In this document: in pieces, positions 1 to 7,246 of the stretch | How positions within the stretch are numbered: the stretch's first letter is position 1 | Layout of the letters: each line of letters opens with the position of its first letter | NCBI GenBank assembly: GCA_023228945.1 | Contig: JALOAI010000041.1 | Span: 1 to 25,385 of the forward strand | Length of the DNA: 25,385 nt | Reading direction: 5' to 3' | Source: Pigmentiphaga sp. | GTDB lineage: Bacteria > Pseudomonadota > Gammaproteobacteria > Burkholderiales > Burkholderiaceae_B | Notes under the pieces: model-generated | Database searches by the model: none | What the model was told of the DNA's origin: nothing | Seen by the model: only the letters and a program-made list of their open reading frames with translations | Made by a program: the position numbers and the translations under genes

Positions 1-1159
1 CGATATAGAGCGTGCCGTCTTCCTCCAGACCGATGAATACGCCGGCATTGGCGATCTCGGCAGGATCGAACACCCGGTTGCCCTGGGCGAGAACGCCAAG
101 CTCGGCGTCGATGGCGGAGACGCGCAGCTCCACGTCGGCCGGAATGTCGGGCTTGCCGTCCCACTCGGCCTCAAGCGCATCGGCCTCGGCCCGCAGGGCG
201 ACGATCCGCGCTTCCTGCACCTCGGTCAGCGGCTGCACCTGGCTGGCGATGGCGCGGCAGTCCTCGTCATAGCCATAGGGAAGATCGACCAGCGCCTCGA
301 CCCACTTCCAGCCTTCGGTCATGACCGTGTCGGCTTCCGAGCGCAGCTTCTCATCGACCAAACGATCGAGCAGCGCGGGATCGGAGAGCCAGCCGCCATC
401 GTCGGCTTCGAACAGGTCGCGGATCGGACCGGCGCCGCCCGCAGCGATATAGGCGTCCAGCCCGATGAAGCGGACGCGCTTGTCCGTCACCTCGACCTTG
501 TCCTCCAGCAGCTTGGACTTGATGAACCAGGGCGACTTGTTGCTGCTGTGCGCGAGTTGCCCCCACAAATCCTCCTGGCGCTGGTGATCGTCGCTGACCG
601 TGAACGCCATGAGCTGGTCGAGGGTCATGTCGCCTTCGGCATAGCATTCGTGCAGGTTGGGCGAGACCGACGCGAGCTTGAGGCGCTGGCGCACGACGGC
701 GGGCGTCACGCGGAAGTGGGCGGCGATCGTCTCCTCCTGCTCGCCCTTGTCGAACAGGGTCTTCATCGCCCGGAACTCATCGAGCGGGTGGAGCGGCTCG
801 CGCTCGCTGTTCTCGGCAAGCGAATCCTCTTCGGCCAGGACCGGATCGTTCGCGGCCTTGACCACGCACGGAACCGGGGCGTCCTTGGCGAGCCGCTTGC
901 GCTTCACCAGGATCGCCAGCGCGCTGTAGCGGCGGCCACCGGCGGGGATTTCGAACATGCCGGTGTCTTCACCAGCCTCGTCGAGCACAGGGCGGACATT
1001 GAGGCCGGTCAGCAGGCCGCGGCGTTCGATATCATTGGCCAGATGCTCGATGGTCACGCCATGCTTCACGCGGCGGACGTTCGATTGCGAGAGGACCAAC
1101 TTGTCGAACGGAATGTTCCGGGACTGGTTGAGGGTGATCTTCGGTTGGGCTTTCGCCAT
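1..1159 (-). CDS. ParB/RepB/Spo0J-family partition-like protein (3' end outside window)
   Basis: The gene reads leftward from an ATG at 1159-1157 and stays open to the window edge, giving 386 codons without a stop. Residues 74-80 (GGRRYSA) match the ParB arginine-rich CTPase motif, and residues 117-128 (ENSEREPLHPLD) match the second ParB box. A helix-turn-helix follows at about 142-165. ParB proteins bind centromere-like sites and spread on DNA as CTP-dependent clamps. Long forms like this, without an adjacent ParA, are common on plasmids and integrative elements, where they may serve in maintenance or regulation. A GGAGA Shine-Dalgarno sits seven bases before the ATG, just after a structured leader shared with the neighbouring ardC. 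Both genes point the same way with about 240 bases between them. The family call is secure; the exact role is not. Confidence 0.9.
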   Translation of the reverse strand, partial: MAKAQPKITLNQSRNIPFDKLVLSQSNVRRVKHGVTIEHLANDIERRGLLTGLNVRPVLDEAGEDTGMFEIPAGGRRYSALAILVKRKRLAKDAPVPCVVKAANDPVLAEEDSLAENSEREPLHPLDEFRAMKTLFDKGEQEETIAAHFRVTPAVVRQRLKLASVSPNLHECYAEGDMTLDQLMAFTVSDDHQRQEDLWGQLAHSSNKSPWFIKSKLLEDKVEVTDKRVRFIGLDAYIAAGGAGPIRDLFEADDGGWLSDPALLDRLVDEKLRSEADTVMTEGWKWVEALVDLPYGYDEDCRAIASQVQPLTEVQEARIVALRAEADALEAEWDGKPDIPADVELRVSAIDAELGVLAQGNRVFDPAEIANAGVFIGLEEDGTLYI

Positions 1160-1242
1160 GACACGTCTCCATGACGGGCGGCCGGAAGACCCTCTCCCGA
1201 CCTCCAACCCGTCGCAAAAACCAAAGCCTTCCTCTCACTCTC
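1160..1242 (-). ncRNA. Structured 5' leader of the parB-like gene (radC-motif-like)
   Basis: Read on the minus strand, the leader has an outer stem GACGGG/CCCGTC (1208-1213 with 1173-1178). Inside it is a 10-bp stem, GGUCGGGAGA with UCUUCCGGCC (1202-1193 with 1189-1180), closed by a GGG loop. Two of these pairs are G-U, so the helix is better formed in minus-strand RNA than in plus-strand RNA. The stem ends two bases before the GGAGA Shine-Dalgarno. A 14-base block at 1229-1242 and the outer stem recur in front of ardC. The radC RNA motif is known to precede antirestriction, integrase and other DNA-related genes; assignment to it is by context, not by a model search. Confidence 0.65.
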
Positions 1243-1318
1243 TGAGACCTTGCCGTCGGCGCGATAACGCGCGCTGCGCGCACCGCCGAACCCGTCACGG
1301 GACCATGCGGACTTACAG

Positions 1319-1338
1319 AAATCCGTATCGGCGGATTT
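1319..1338 (-). terminator. Possible hairpin terminator downstream of ardC
   Basis: A perfect 7-bp inverted repeat, AAATCCG/CGGATTT with a 6-base loop, lies about 58 bases past the ardC stop and before the parB leader. On the minus strand it ends in only three U residues, so it could be a weak intrinsic terminator or an operator. No other feature was recognised in the rest of the 1243-1396 gap. Confidence 0.3.
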
Positions 1339-1396
1339 GATGGTCGAGCATCGTCGCGAGCCACAGCCGCCGGTGCAGCCCCCGGGGTCAGGAGAA

Positions 1397-2347
1397 TCAC
1401 GCCGCCCTCCGTTCAATCAGAGCGGCTGGGACTTCCGCTCCGGCGGCATCGCGGAAGGCGAGCAGATAGTCGGCCGCCTTCGACGCAGCGCTGGCGGCGC
1501 GAACGATCGCGCGATCATCCGCCCGCATGATGTCGAGCCAGGCGCCGATATAGTCGGAATGGCGGACCGTCGGCTCGATGCCGAGGGCTGCGCAGACGAA
1601 GGCGCCAGCCATCTCCGCGACAAGTTCCTCGCGTCCATATGTCTCCGAACCGAATCGACCGCTCTGGTCCCGGTCGAGGCGCTCTTTGCTGCCCGTCCAG
1701 TGACCGAGTTCGTGAAAAGCCGTTCGATTCCAATTGGTTGGATCGAAGTAGCGCGAGGGAGGCGGGACGCAGACTCGGTCGTTCGCCACGTCATAATATG
1801 CCTGATCTCCGCCAATACGGAAATCCGCACCCGTCGCTGTGATCAGGGCTTCCGCTTCGGGAAGGACCTGATCGGGATCGGGTCGCGGGATCTCGGCGGT
1901 ATAGGCGTCAGGCAGACCTTCGCACTGGTCTAGGTTGAACACCGTGAAGCGCTTCAGAAACGGTATCGTGCCTGGAGTGCGGCCTTCCTCGGCAGCCTGG
2001 CGACGTTCGTCGCCGGGGGTGAAGCGATGGGCGTAAACGACGGTGGTGCCGGTCGCGCCCTTGCAGACATTGCCACCGAGTTCGAGCGCCTGGCGGAAGG
2101 TCAGGAAAGCGTTGCTCGAAAAGCCCCGCGAGACCACCGCGTGCCACAGGATGAGAATATTGATCCCGGAATAGCAGCGGTTGCTCGACGCGTTGTGCGG
2201 CATCTGGAGCGGGGCCTTGGCCGAGGCCCAGGGCTGGACCCAGGGGACGCGGCCGGCTTCCAGCTCGGCAATGATCTTCTCGGTGATGTCCTGATAGAGG
2301 GTCGGCCGGTCGCTGCTTGCGCGCCGGGCTTTGAACTTGCGTGCCAT
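1397..2347 (-). CDS. ardC: ArdC-type antirestriction protein (ssDNA-binding domain plus zincin metallopeptidase domain)
   Basis: This 316-residue protein has the two-part build of ArdC. An N-terminal ssDNA-binding domain (about 15-140) starts with the typical run LYQDITEKIIAELEAG and includes W36-W40 and the NxxSxRxYSGIN-like stretch at 52-63. The C-terminal domain is a zincin-like metallopeptidase with HELGH at 212-216 and a likely third ligand, E245, in EELVAEM. ArdC proteins protect incoming single-stranded DNA of conjugative elements from restriction in the recipient. The ATG follows a GGAGA Shine-Dalgarno directly after a leader hairpin like that of parB. Its presence beside a ParB-like gene supports a conjugative or integrative element. 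Length and motifs are normal for the family. Confidence 0.9.
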   Translation of the reverse strand: MARKFKARRASSDRPTLYQDITEKIIAELEAGRVPWVQPWASAKAPLQMPHNASSNRCYSGINILILWHAVVSRGFSSNAFLTFRQALELGGNVCKGATGTTVVYAHRFTPGDERRQAAEEGRTPGTIPFLKRFTVFNLDQCEGLPDAYTAEIPRPDPDQVLPEAEALITATGADFRIGGDQAYYDVANDRVCVPPPSRYFDPTNWNRTAFHELGHWTGSKERLDRDQSGRFGSETYGREELVAEMAGAFVCAALGIEPTVRHSDYIGAWLDIMRADDRAIVRAASAASKAADYLLAFRDAAGAEVPAALIERRAA

Positions 2348-2430
2348 CGCGTATCTCCGCGACGGGTCGGTCCCGAGCCTCTCTCGCGACGCTCAACCCG
2401 TCACGAAAACCCGGCTTTCCTCTCACTCTC
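2348..2430 (-). ncRNA. Structured 5' leader of ardC (second copy, radC-motif-like)
   Basis: This is the second copy of the leader seen before parB. The outer stem is GACGGGU/ACCCGUC (2402-2396 with 2367-2361). The inner stem pairs 2390-2388 with 2372-2370 and, past one mismatch, 2386-2383 with 2377-2374. The stem ends two bases before the GGAGA Shine-Dalgarno, as in the parB copy. The 5' block at 2417-2430 is identical to that copy over 14 bases. The inner stems differ in sequence between copies but both still pair, which supports an RNA structure that controls translation. A radC-motif identity is inferred from the genes it precedes. Confidence 0.65.
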
Positions 2431-2591
2431 GCGGGGGCGTTGCGGGGGCGGCTGGCCCCCGCTCGAAGGGGTAGCGCAAGACCGCCTGTCGGGCTTGCGG
2501 TCAGGGGAAGCCTTTCCCCGCAATCCTTCCCGGCCAAACCACGCCAGGAGTATCGATTGCCCTGTACGGAAACGGCGGCATGATGCCCGAG
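2431..2591. promoter_or_regulatory. Divergent, hairpin-rich intergenic region between ardC and the SRAP gene
   Basis: The region must hold the start signals for ardC (leftward) and the SRAP gene (rightward). Three inverted repeats are visible: GCGGGGGC/GCCCCCGC at 2442-2462 (8-bp stem, 5-base loop), GACCGC/GCGGTC at 2480-2502, and GGGGAA/TTCCCC at 2504-2519 with a 4-base loop. I could not pick out a convincing -35/-10 pair or a LexA box. Confidence 0.35.
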
Positions 2592-3263
2592 ATGTGCAAC
2601 CTTTACTCTCTGGTCAAAGGTCAGGCGGCGATTCGCGAACTCGCCGAGGTCATGGCCGACCACACGGGCAACCTGCCGGAGATGGCCGGGATCTATCCTG
2701 ATTACCCAGCGCCCATTGTCCGCAACCAGGAAGGTGGCCGGGAAATGGTGATGGCGCGTTGGGGTATGCCATCTCCGGCCTTCGCGCTCGAAGGTAAATC
2801 GGTCGACAAGGGCGTGACCAACATCCGTAACACGAAAAGTCCGCATTGGCGCCGCTGGCTCGGACCCCAATCACGCTGTCTGGTGCCGTTCACCTCTTTC
2901 AGCGAGCCGGACCAGTCGCCCGGCGGCGACCGCAAGCCAGTCTGGTTCGCGCTGAACGAGGATCGGCCGCTCGCATTCTTCGCGGGGATCTGGACCCATT
3001 GGACCTGTGTACGAAAAAAGGCCGAAGGCGAGATAAGCTGCGACCTGTTCGGTTTTCTGACCACAGAGGCGAATGCCGAGGTGGGGCGCTATCACCCCAA
3101 GGCCATGCCGGTGATCCTGACCGAAAAGGACGAATGGGATCGCTGGCTCAACGCGCCCTGGGATGATGTCGCGGTCTTACAGCGCCCATTGCGCGATCAT
3201 GAGCTGACTATCGTGGCTCGTGGCGAAAAGGCAGATGACGCGATTGCCCTTGATGGTCACTAG
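2592..3263 (+). CDS. SRAP (SOS response-associated peptidase) family protein, YedK/HMCES type
   Basis: SRAP proteins form a thiazolidine crosslink between their N-terminal cysteine and abasic sites in single-stranded DNA, shielding them from cleavage. The start was placed at the third in-frame ATG (2592) because it yields Met-Cys2, and Cys2 must become the N-terminus after Met removal. ATGs at 2580 and 2583 would bury it. From this start the protein has 223 residues, with candidate active-site residues C2, N77 (in TNIRN), E105 and H168 (in HPKAMPVIL), in the order seen in YedK. It lies 50 bases upstream of the Shedu gene on the same strand and may be cotranscribed with it. The family is often found with SOS and mobile-element genes, which fits the imu cassette nearby. 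Confidence 0.9.
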   Translation: MCNLYSLVKGQAAIRELAEVMADHTGNLPEMAGIYPDYPAPIVRNQEGGREMVMARWGMPSPAFALEGKSVDKGVTNIRNTKSPHWRRWLGPQSRCLVPFTSFSEPDQSPGGDRKPVWFALNEDRPLAFFAGIWTHWTCVRKKAEGEISCDLFGFLTTEANAEVGRYHPKAMPVILTEKDEWDRWLNAPWDDVAVLQRPLRDHELTIVARGEKADDAIALDGH

Positions 3264-3313
3264 GCCCACAGGCTGACCGGGCGTCAGGCTCGTAGGGGAT
3301 GGAAGAGGTCCTG

Positions 3314-4577
3314 ATGATTGAGTTCACCGATGAAGGATCGGACATAATTTTGAGCTATCACCCTGAGGATTCAGGGGGAGCGTGGGCACAAGCTCAAGAC
3401 CAACGGCGCAGTTGCAATCAGCAAGGTATTCCACTTCGAACGCGGTGATCTCATAGAAGAGCCGAACGAGGAACAGCTTGAAGATGATATCGAGCACGAA
3501 AGCTTCACGTTCCGCTTTCGTTTCGGTCGAATTGACGGAGCGTATCGCCGTATCGACGGACGAATGCTCGGCATTCCGAACACGATCCTTATCGCGGCGG
3601 GCATTCCCTTGTCCCGGAAACTCTTCGCCGCGCATCGGGACGTGTCCATCCTCAGAAGAATATCGAAGCTGATCCCCGCGGACCGTGACATCGTAATCGG
3701 CGGCGATCGTGAAGATGCAATTCCCCACGTCGTGTTCGAGGGCTTTTTGAAGAAGTTTCCGGGTAGTACGGAACTGGACCGATATGCCAACGCCCGTGTG
3801 GCCGATGTGCTCGGGGAGTATTTCGACGGGATGAAGGATGCCCGGCAGAACTACGAAACCTATATGAGCCGTCGCAAGGCAATCCTGGGCGATGATCCGC
3901 TTGGTACGGGTGAATTGCTTGAGCTTGAACTCGAAAAGTATCGACTCATCCGCAAAACGATATTTGATTGGCTTCAGGACGTGGAAGTCCGCACAGAACG
4001 AGATTGGCAAACGCTTATCGAGCAGTTCCTACTGCTGATTTTTCCGAAGTATGTCGCCATCCTCCACAATGTGCGGATCGCAGATTGCTATTCGAAGCCG
4101 GGCGCCGTGGGGCATCGCTATATCGATCTGGCGCTGGTTGACGCGACTGGAAATCTGGACGTCATCGAGATCAAGCGGCCGCATGGCGACAGGCTTCTCG
4201 CCAATGGCCGCTATCGCAATAATGGCGTCCCCACACGCGAGCTTTCCGGGGCTATCATGCAGGCGGAGAAATACATCTTCCACCTGTCCAAATGGGGCGT
4301 GGCAGGCGAAGAGGCCTTGAACCGGAAATATTCGTCCGAGCTGCCGCAGGATATGCGCATTCAGGTGACCAACCCGAAGGCAATTCTCATCCTTGGGCGT
4401 GATCGGGACGCTTCGGGCTCACCGCTGCTGGAGCCATCCCTACGGCATGATTTCGAGATCATTCGGCGCAAATACGCTAATGTCATGGACATCATGACCT
4501 ATGATGACCTGCTGGCGCGCCTGGACAATATCATTGCCTCGCTGCGAAAGCGAATTCTGGCTGGGAGCGATATTTGA
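3314..4577 (+). CDS. sduA: Shedu (SduA, DUF4263) antiphage nuclease, with an apparent frameshift near the 5' end
   Basis: Shedu proteins are single-gene antiphage systems with a PD-(D/E)XK nuclease domain. The 3' part (from 3564, 337 codons) carries this fold: D in RYIDLALVD, then E-x-K in DVIEIKRP, then a Q in AIMQAEKYI. On the reconstructed protein of about 420 residues these are near 271, 285-287 and 316. The N-terminal part does not read through. From the ATG at 3314 (GGAAGAGG five bases upstream) the frame runs MIEFTDEGSD... to a stop at 3446-3448. Removing one G from the G5 run at 3374-3378 joins it to an open frame, reading SYHPEDSGERGHKLKTNG, that continues to the stop at 4577. Between 3354 and 3563 that frame has no ATG. 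This may be a sequencing error, a true mutation or a slippage switch. The Shedu call is firm; activity is uncertain. Confidence 0.85.
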
Positions 4578-4628
4578 GGCGAACCTCATCGACGGCATAG
4601 GCTGGCAGTCGGACACCGAGTTCGGCTT

Positions 4629-5537
4629 TCAATGGCGCCAGGCCGGACACGCATAGATCTGGTCATAATCGGCAACCTGAACGCAGGTGACGCCCACTGA
4701 TTCCAGAAAGAACAACTTGCCCTGCTCGGCGGGGTCGTTCTTGTCGTGGCTATAGATGTACCAGGAAGGCTTCTCCCTCGCCGGGAACTTGCGGAAATAT
4801 TTTGCACGCTCGATCAGGAGCCAGCGCAGGAAAACTTCGTTCTCTGCCAATCCCAACCCGAAGATAATGAGCGGCTTGTAGAAGAAGATGTGCAGCCATG
4901 TATGAGCGCCAAGCCAATCGGCCTTGTTCCGACCATTGAATAGCCGCCGCTCGTTGCCCCCATAAATCCAGCCGCGCGCCCGGTGGACTGATCCCATATA
5001 GTGGGTAAGCCCGAGCCGCACGCTCCGGTGGTAACGTTCCATCCCATTCACATGCCAGATACCGAAGCCTTCGCATGGAGCCGTAAGCAGCTGTGGGGCG
5101 TAGAAGCATTCCCATGGATAATAATCGGTGAAACGCTCGGTAGTTGTCCGTTGGAACACTCCGCCTGACGCCCGGCTCAGCAACTCATCATAATTGGTGG
5201 TGAGGATCGGCACTCGGTGGCGCGCCGCCCATCCTGCTATGCGCTCATGTTGCTCAGCCGGGCTCCAATTACTCATCAGCTTACAGAATTGGGCCTGGAG
5301 ATCGTTCCTGTCGGCTTTCGACTTGAGGTCGAGCACATCGTAGAATTCGGTGATGCTGGTGCCTGCTGGCGCGGTTGCCATGCCCGGCGCGCAGCTATTT
5401 GCAATCTGGGCAAGCAAGGCTTCCCACGAGTTAGTGCCGTTGTCATTGTTGTAGCGATTGATGCCGTTGCCGATCAAAAGGGCCGCATCCGCCGCATTGT
5501 TTCTCAGGAGTTGCTCAAAGGGCAATCGCTCCTCCAT
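4629..5537 (-). CDS. SIR2-like domain protein, probable NAD-consuming defence effector
   Basis: This 302-residue protein shows SIR2-like landmarks in order: a nucleotide-binding loop LLIGNGINR at 20-28, W38, the TTNYD motif at 113-117 with N115 in the place of the sirtuin catalytic Asn, a candidate catalytic His in WHVNG (H162), and GLGLAENEVFLRWL at 227-240, as in bacterial SIR2-like defence proteins. Such domains (ThsA, DSR1/2, SIR2-pAgo) deplete NAD+ when phage is sensed; they are not protein deacetylases. No extra sensor domain is visible, so sensing could depend on its partner. It is the second gene of a two-gene leftward operon, 45 bases after the TIR-like gene, and converges on the Shedu gene. 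The ATG at 5537 lacks a well-spaced Shine-Dalgarno, so translation may be coupled. Confidence 0.8.
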   Translation of the reverse strand: MEERLPFEQLLRNNAADAALLIGNGINRYNNDNGTNSWEALLAQIANSCAPGMATAPAGTSITEFYDVLDLKSKADRNDLQAQFCKLMSNWSPAEQHERIAGWAARHRVPILTTNYDELLSRASGGVFQRTTTERFTDYYPWECFYAPQLLTAPCEGFGIWHVNGMERYHRSVRLGLTHYMGSVHRARGWIYGGNERRLFNGRNKADWLGAHTWLHIFFYKPLIIFGLGLAENEVFLRWLLIERAKYFRKFPAREKPSWYIYSHDKNDPAEQGKLFFLESVGVTCVQVADYDQIYACPAWRH

Positions 5538-5582
5538 CCTTCGCCAATGCAGATGCCGGGCTGAGGCACGCCATGGCTTGTC

Positions 5583-6332
5583 TCACTTCAACGACCTGAA
5601 GCGGGAGGTCAGACCCGCCTCAAGTTCGAGCCTTCCCTCAGCATTGTTCAGATACGGAAGGTAGCGATGATGCTGGAGATCGAAGGGAATGTCGGCAGCT
5701 GCCTGGGTAATCGGTACGACATGCTTGCCTAAGGTGTGCGCAATGCCCGCCTCATAGAACACGTTAGGGTTCTTGCCGGTGAAATCGCAAACGACGATGT
5801 GGGCCTTGAAAATCAGGCTGAAGACGTCCTGGATAACTGCCGAATGCTGCCAAATGTCCTTCGCACGGAGGATGCGGAAGCCGGCTGCAGTCCCGGCATC
5901 GCGGATTGCGCCAAAAACGGCTTCGAACTCTGGCGCGAAGGGTGTCATTACCGCGATCAGGTCAGCGTCCACTCCGCCATCCGGAACATCGAAGACGCTT
6001 GGGGTAAAGACGATCGAGCGTGATCGACCCGGAGCAGTCGAAATACTCTCTCCGCCGTCGCCGTATGTGCTTGCGATATAATCAGCAATGATGTTGAGAT
6101 TCTCATGATCCAGCTCGACCAGCTTGAACATTACGGTATGGGCGACGCCGGGATAGTCTGGATCCCCGAATCCCAAGCTTCGCAATAGTCGGTCATGCCC
6201 GGTGACAGTCCTTATCTGACCAGTATGTGCGCCGAGCGTCTGCCAGTCTCCTGCATCAAACTTTTCTACTGCGACTTTTGTAAGCCCAATCAGGCGCTTT
6301 CGATCCGCCGCACTTAATTCTTGTTTGTACAA
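5583..6332 (-). CDS. TIR-like / nucleoside 2-deoxyribosyltransferase-like domain protein with helical N-terminal module
   Basis: Numbered from the TTG at 6332-6330 (249 residues), residues 5-90 form a predicted helical module I cannot name. Residues 123-225 are an alpha/beta domain of the TIR-like or deoxyribosyltransferase-like type: LIAVMTPF at 125-132, RAKDIW at 156-161, IVVCDFTGKNPNVFYEAG at 179-196 with a candidate catalytic Glu194, and IPFDL at 215-219. This domain class cleaves or binds nucleotides and is found in prokaryotic immune effectors. The TTG was preferred because GGGGGAG lies six bases upstream. An ATG at 6413 would add 27 residues of atypical composition and has no Shine-Dalgarno. 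It leads an operon with the SIR2-like gene and is divergent from imuA, sharing the gap that holds the LexA box. A defence role is inferred. Confidence 0.7.
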   Translation of the reverse strand: MYKQELSAADRKRLIGLTKVAVEKFDAGDWQTLGAHTGQIRTVTGHDRLLRSLGFGDPDYPGVAHTVMFKLVELDHENLNIIADYIASTYGDGGESISTAPGRSRSIVFTPSVFDVPDGGVDADLIAVMTPFAPEFEAVFGAIRDAGTAAGFRILRAKDIWQHSAVIQDVFSLIFKAHIVVCDFTGKNPNVFYEAGIAHTLGKHVVPITQAAADIPFDLQHHRYLPYLNNAEGRLELEAGLTSRFRSLK

Positions 6333-6442
6333 GCCCGTCTCCCCCGTCTCGTCAGCTTCTTGCTTTAGCGCCGTTGATCCGGGCGTTCCACAACCGTCTC
6401 GTCTCGCCTGCATATGGCCGCATTGACTCTAGGAGTGGACTG

Positions 6443-6457
6443 GAACATTTAGGGAAC
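6443..6457. promoter_or_regulatory. LexA (SOS) box, GAAC-N7-GAAC
   Basis: The bases GAACATTTAGGGAAC form a perfect alphaproteobacterial LexA direct repeat (GTTC-N7-GTTC on the other strand). It is 36 bases before the imuA ATG, where LexA control of the mutasome is expected. It also lies in the gap upstream of the divergent TIR-like/SIR2-like operon, so LexA may affect both directions. Confidence 0.85.
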
Positions 6458-6493
6458 ATTTGGATCATTTCAGATGTTTTCGACTCGACCCCT

Positions 6494-7246
6494 ATGCCCG
6501 TTAACCCGCAGATTTCCGCGCTCCGCGACAAGATCGCCCGTATCGAATCGGGCGGCAGGCGCGCGCGCGGCGTCCTGCCCTTCGGGATCGAGGCGGTGGA
6601 CCGCAAGGTGCCGGGCGGAGGCCTGGCGCTGGGGGCGCTGCACGAGATCGCCGGCGGCGGGAACGGCGCAGTCCATGGTGCATCGGCGGCGCTGTTCGCC
6701 GCCGGCATTGCCGCACGCACATCGGGCCAGGTGCTCTGGTGCGTGACCCGGCGCGATCTCTTCGCGCCGTCGCTGGCGCAGGCGGGGCTGCATCCCGACC
6801 GGGTGATCTTCGCCGAGGCCGGCGACGAGAAGTCGGTGCTCGCTTGTATGGAGGAAGGGCTGCGCCATGGCGGATTGTCGGCGGTGGTGGGCGAGCTTGC
6901 CCGCCTGCCGATGGTCGCCTCGCGCCGCTTGCAGCTCTGCGCGGAAGGATCCGGCACGATCGCGCTCGCGATCCGGCGCTGGCGGCGCATGACCGAAGCC
7001 GCCGACTTCGGGCAACCGACCGCGAGCATGACCCGCTGGCGCGTCTCCGCCCTCCCGTCCGCGCCTTTGCCGGTGCCCGGCATCAGCCGGGCCCGCTGGC
7101 TGGTCGAGCTGATCCGGGCGCGCGCAGGCGACTGCGCGGATTTCGAGCTGGAGGCGTGCGATGAGCAGGGCCGTCTCGCTCTACCTGCCGAGCTGGCCCA
7201 CGGACCGGTTGATACGGATGCTCGGCGCATCGGCGCCGCCGCCTGA
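6494..7246 (+). CDS. imuA: ImuA, SOS mutasome accessory protein
   Basis: ImuA is a RecA-like protein that, with ImuB and DnaE2, makes up the damage-induced translesion mutasome of many bacteria lacking UmuDC. The 250-residue product begins MPVNPQISALRDKIARIE and contains the typical ImuA stretches VLPFGIEAVDRKVPGGGLALG and ALHEIAGGG near 27-60, then LWCVTRRDLFAPSLAQAGL and SRRLQLCAEGSGT. The start at 6494 is preferred because longer in-frame starts would place the LexA box inside the gene. No clear Shine-Dalgarno is seen. The 3' end overlaps imuB by 86 bases, implying coupled translation. The order imuA-imuB-dnaE2 downstream of a LexA box is the classic arrangement. Confidence 0.92.
   Translation: MPVNPQISALRDKIARIESGGRRARGVLPFGIEAVDRKVPGGGLALGALHEIAGGGNGAVHGASAALFAAGIAARTSGQVLWCVTRRDLFAPSLAQAGLHPDRVIFAEAGDEKSVLACMEEGLRHGGLSAVVGELARLPMVASRRLQLCAEGSGTIALAIRRWRRMTEAADFGQPTASMTRWRVSALPSAPLPVPGISRARWLVELIRARAGDCADFELEACDEQGRLALPAELAHGPVDTDARRIGAAA

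Noticed and set aside
548..1174. Plus-strand frame opposite the ParB-like gene
   Set aside because: The opposite strand carries clear ParB motifs; the plus-strand product is a mirror frame.
1908..2870. Minus-strand frame spanning ardC and the SRAP gene
   Set aside because: It overlaps two well-supported genes in other frames and its product has no recognisable domain.
4578..4628. A terminator between the convergent Shedu and SIR2-like genes
   Set aside because: I see no stable stem with a U run in the 51-base gap.
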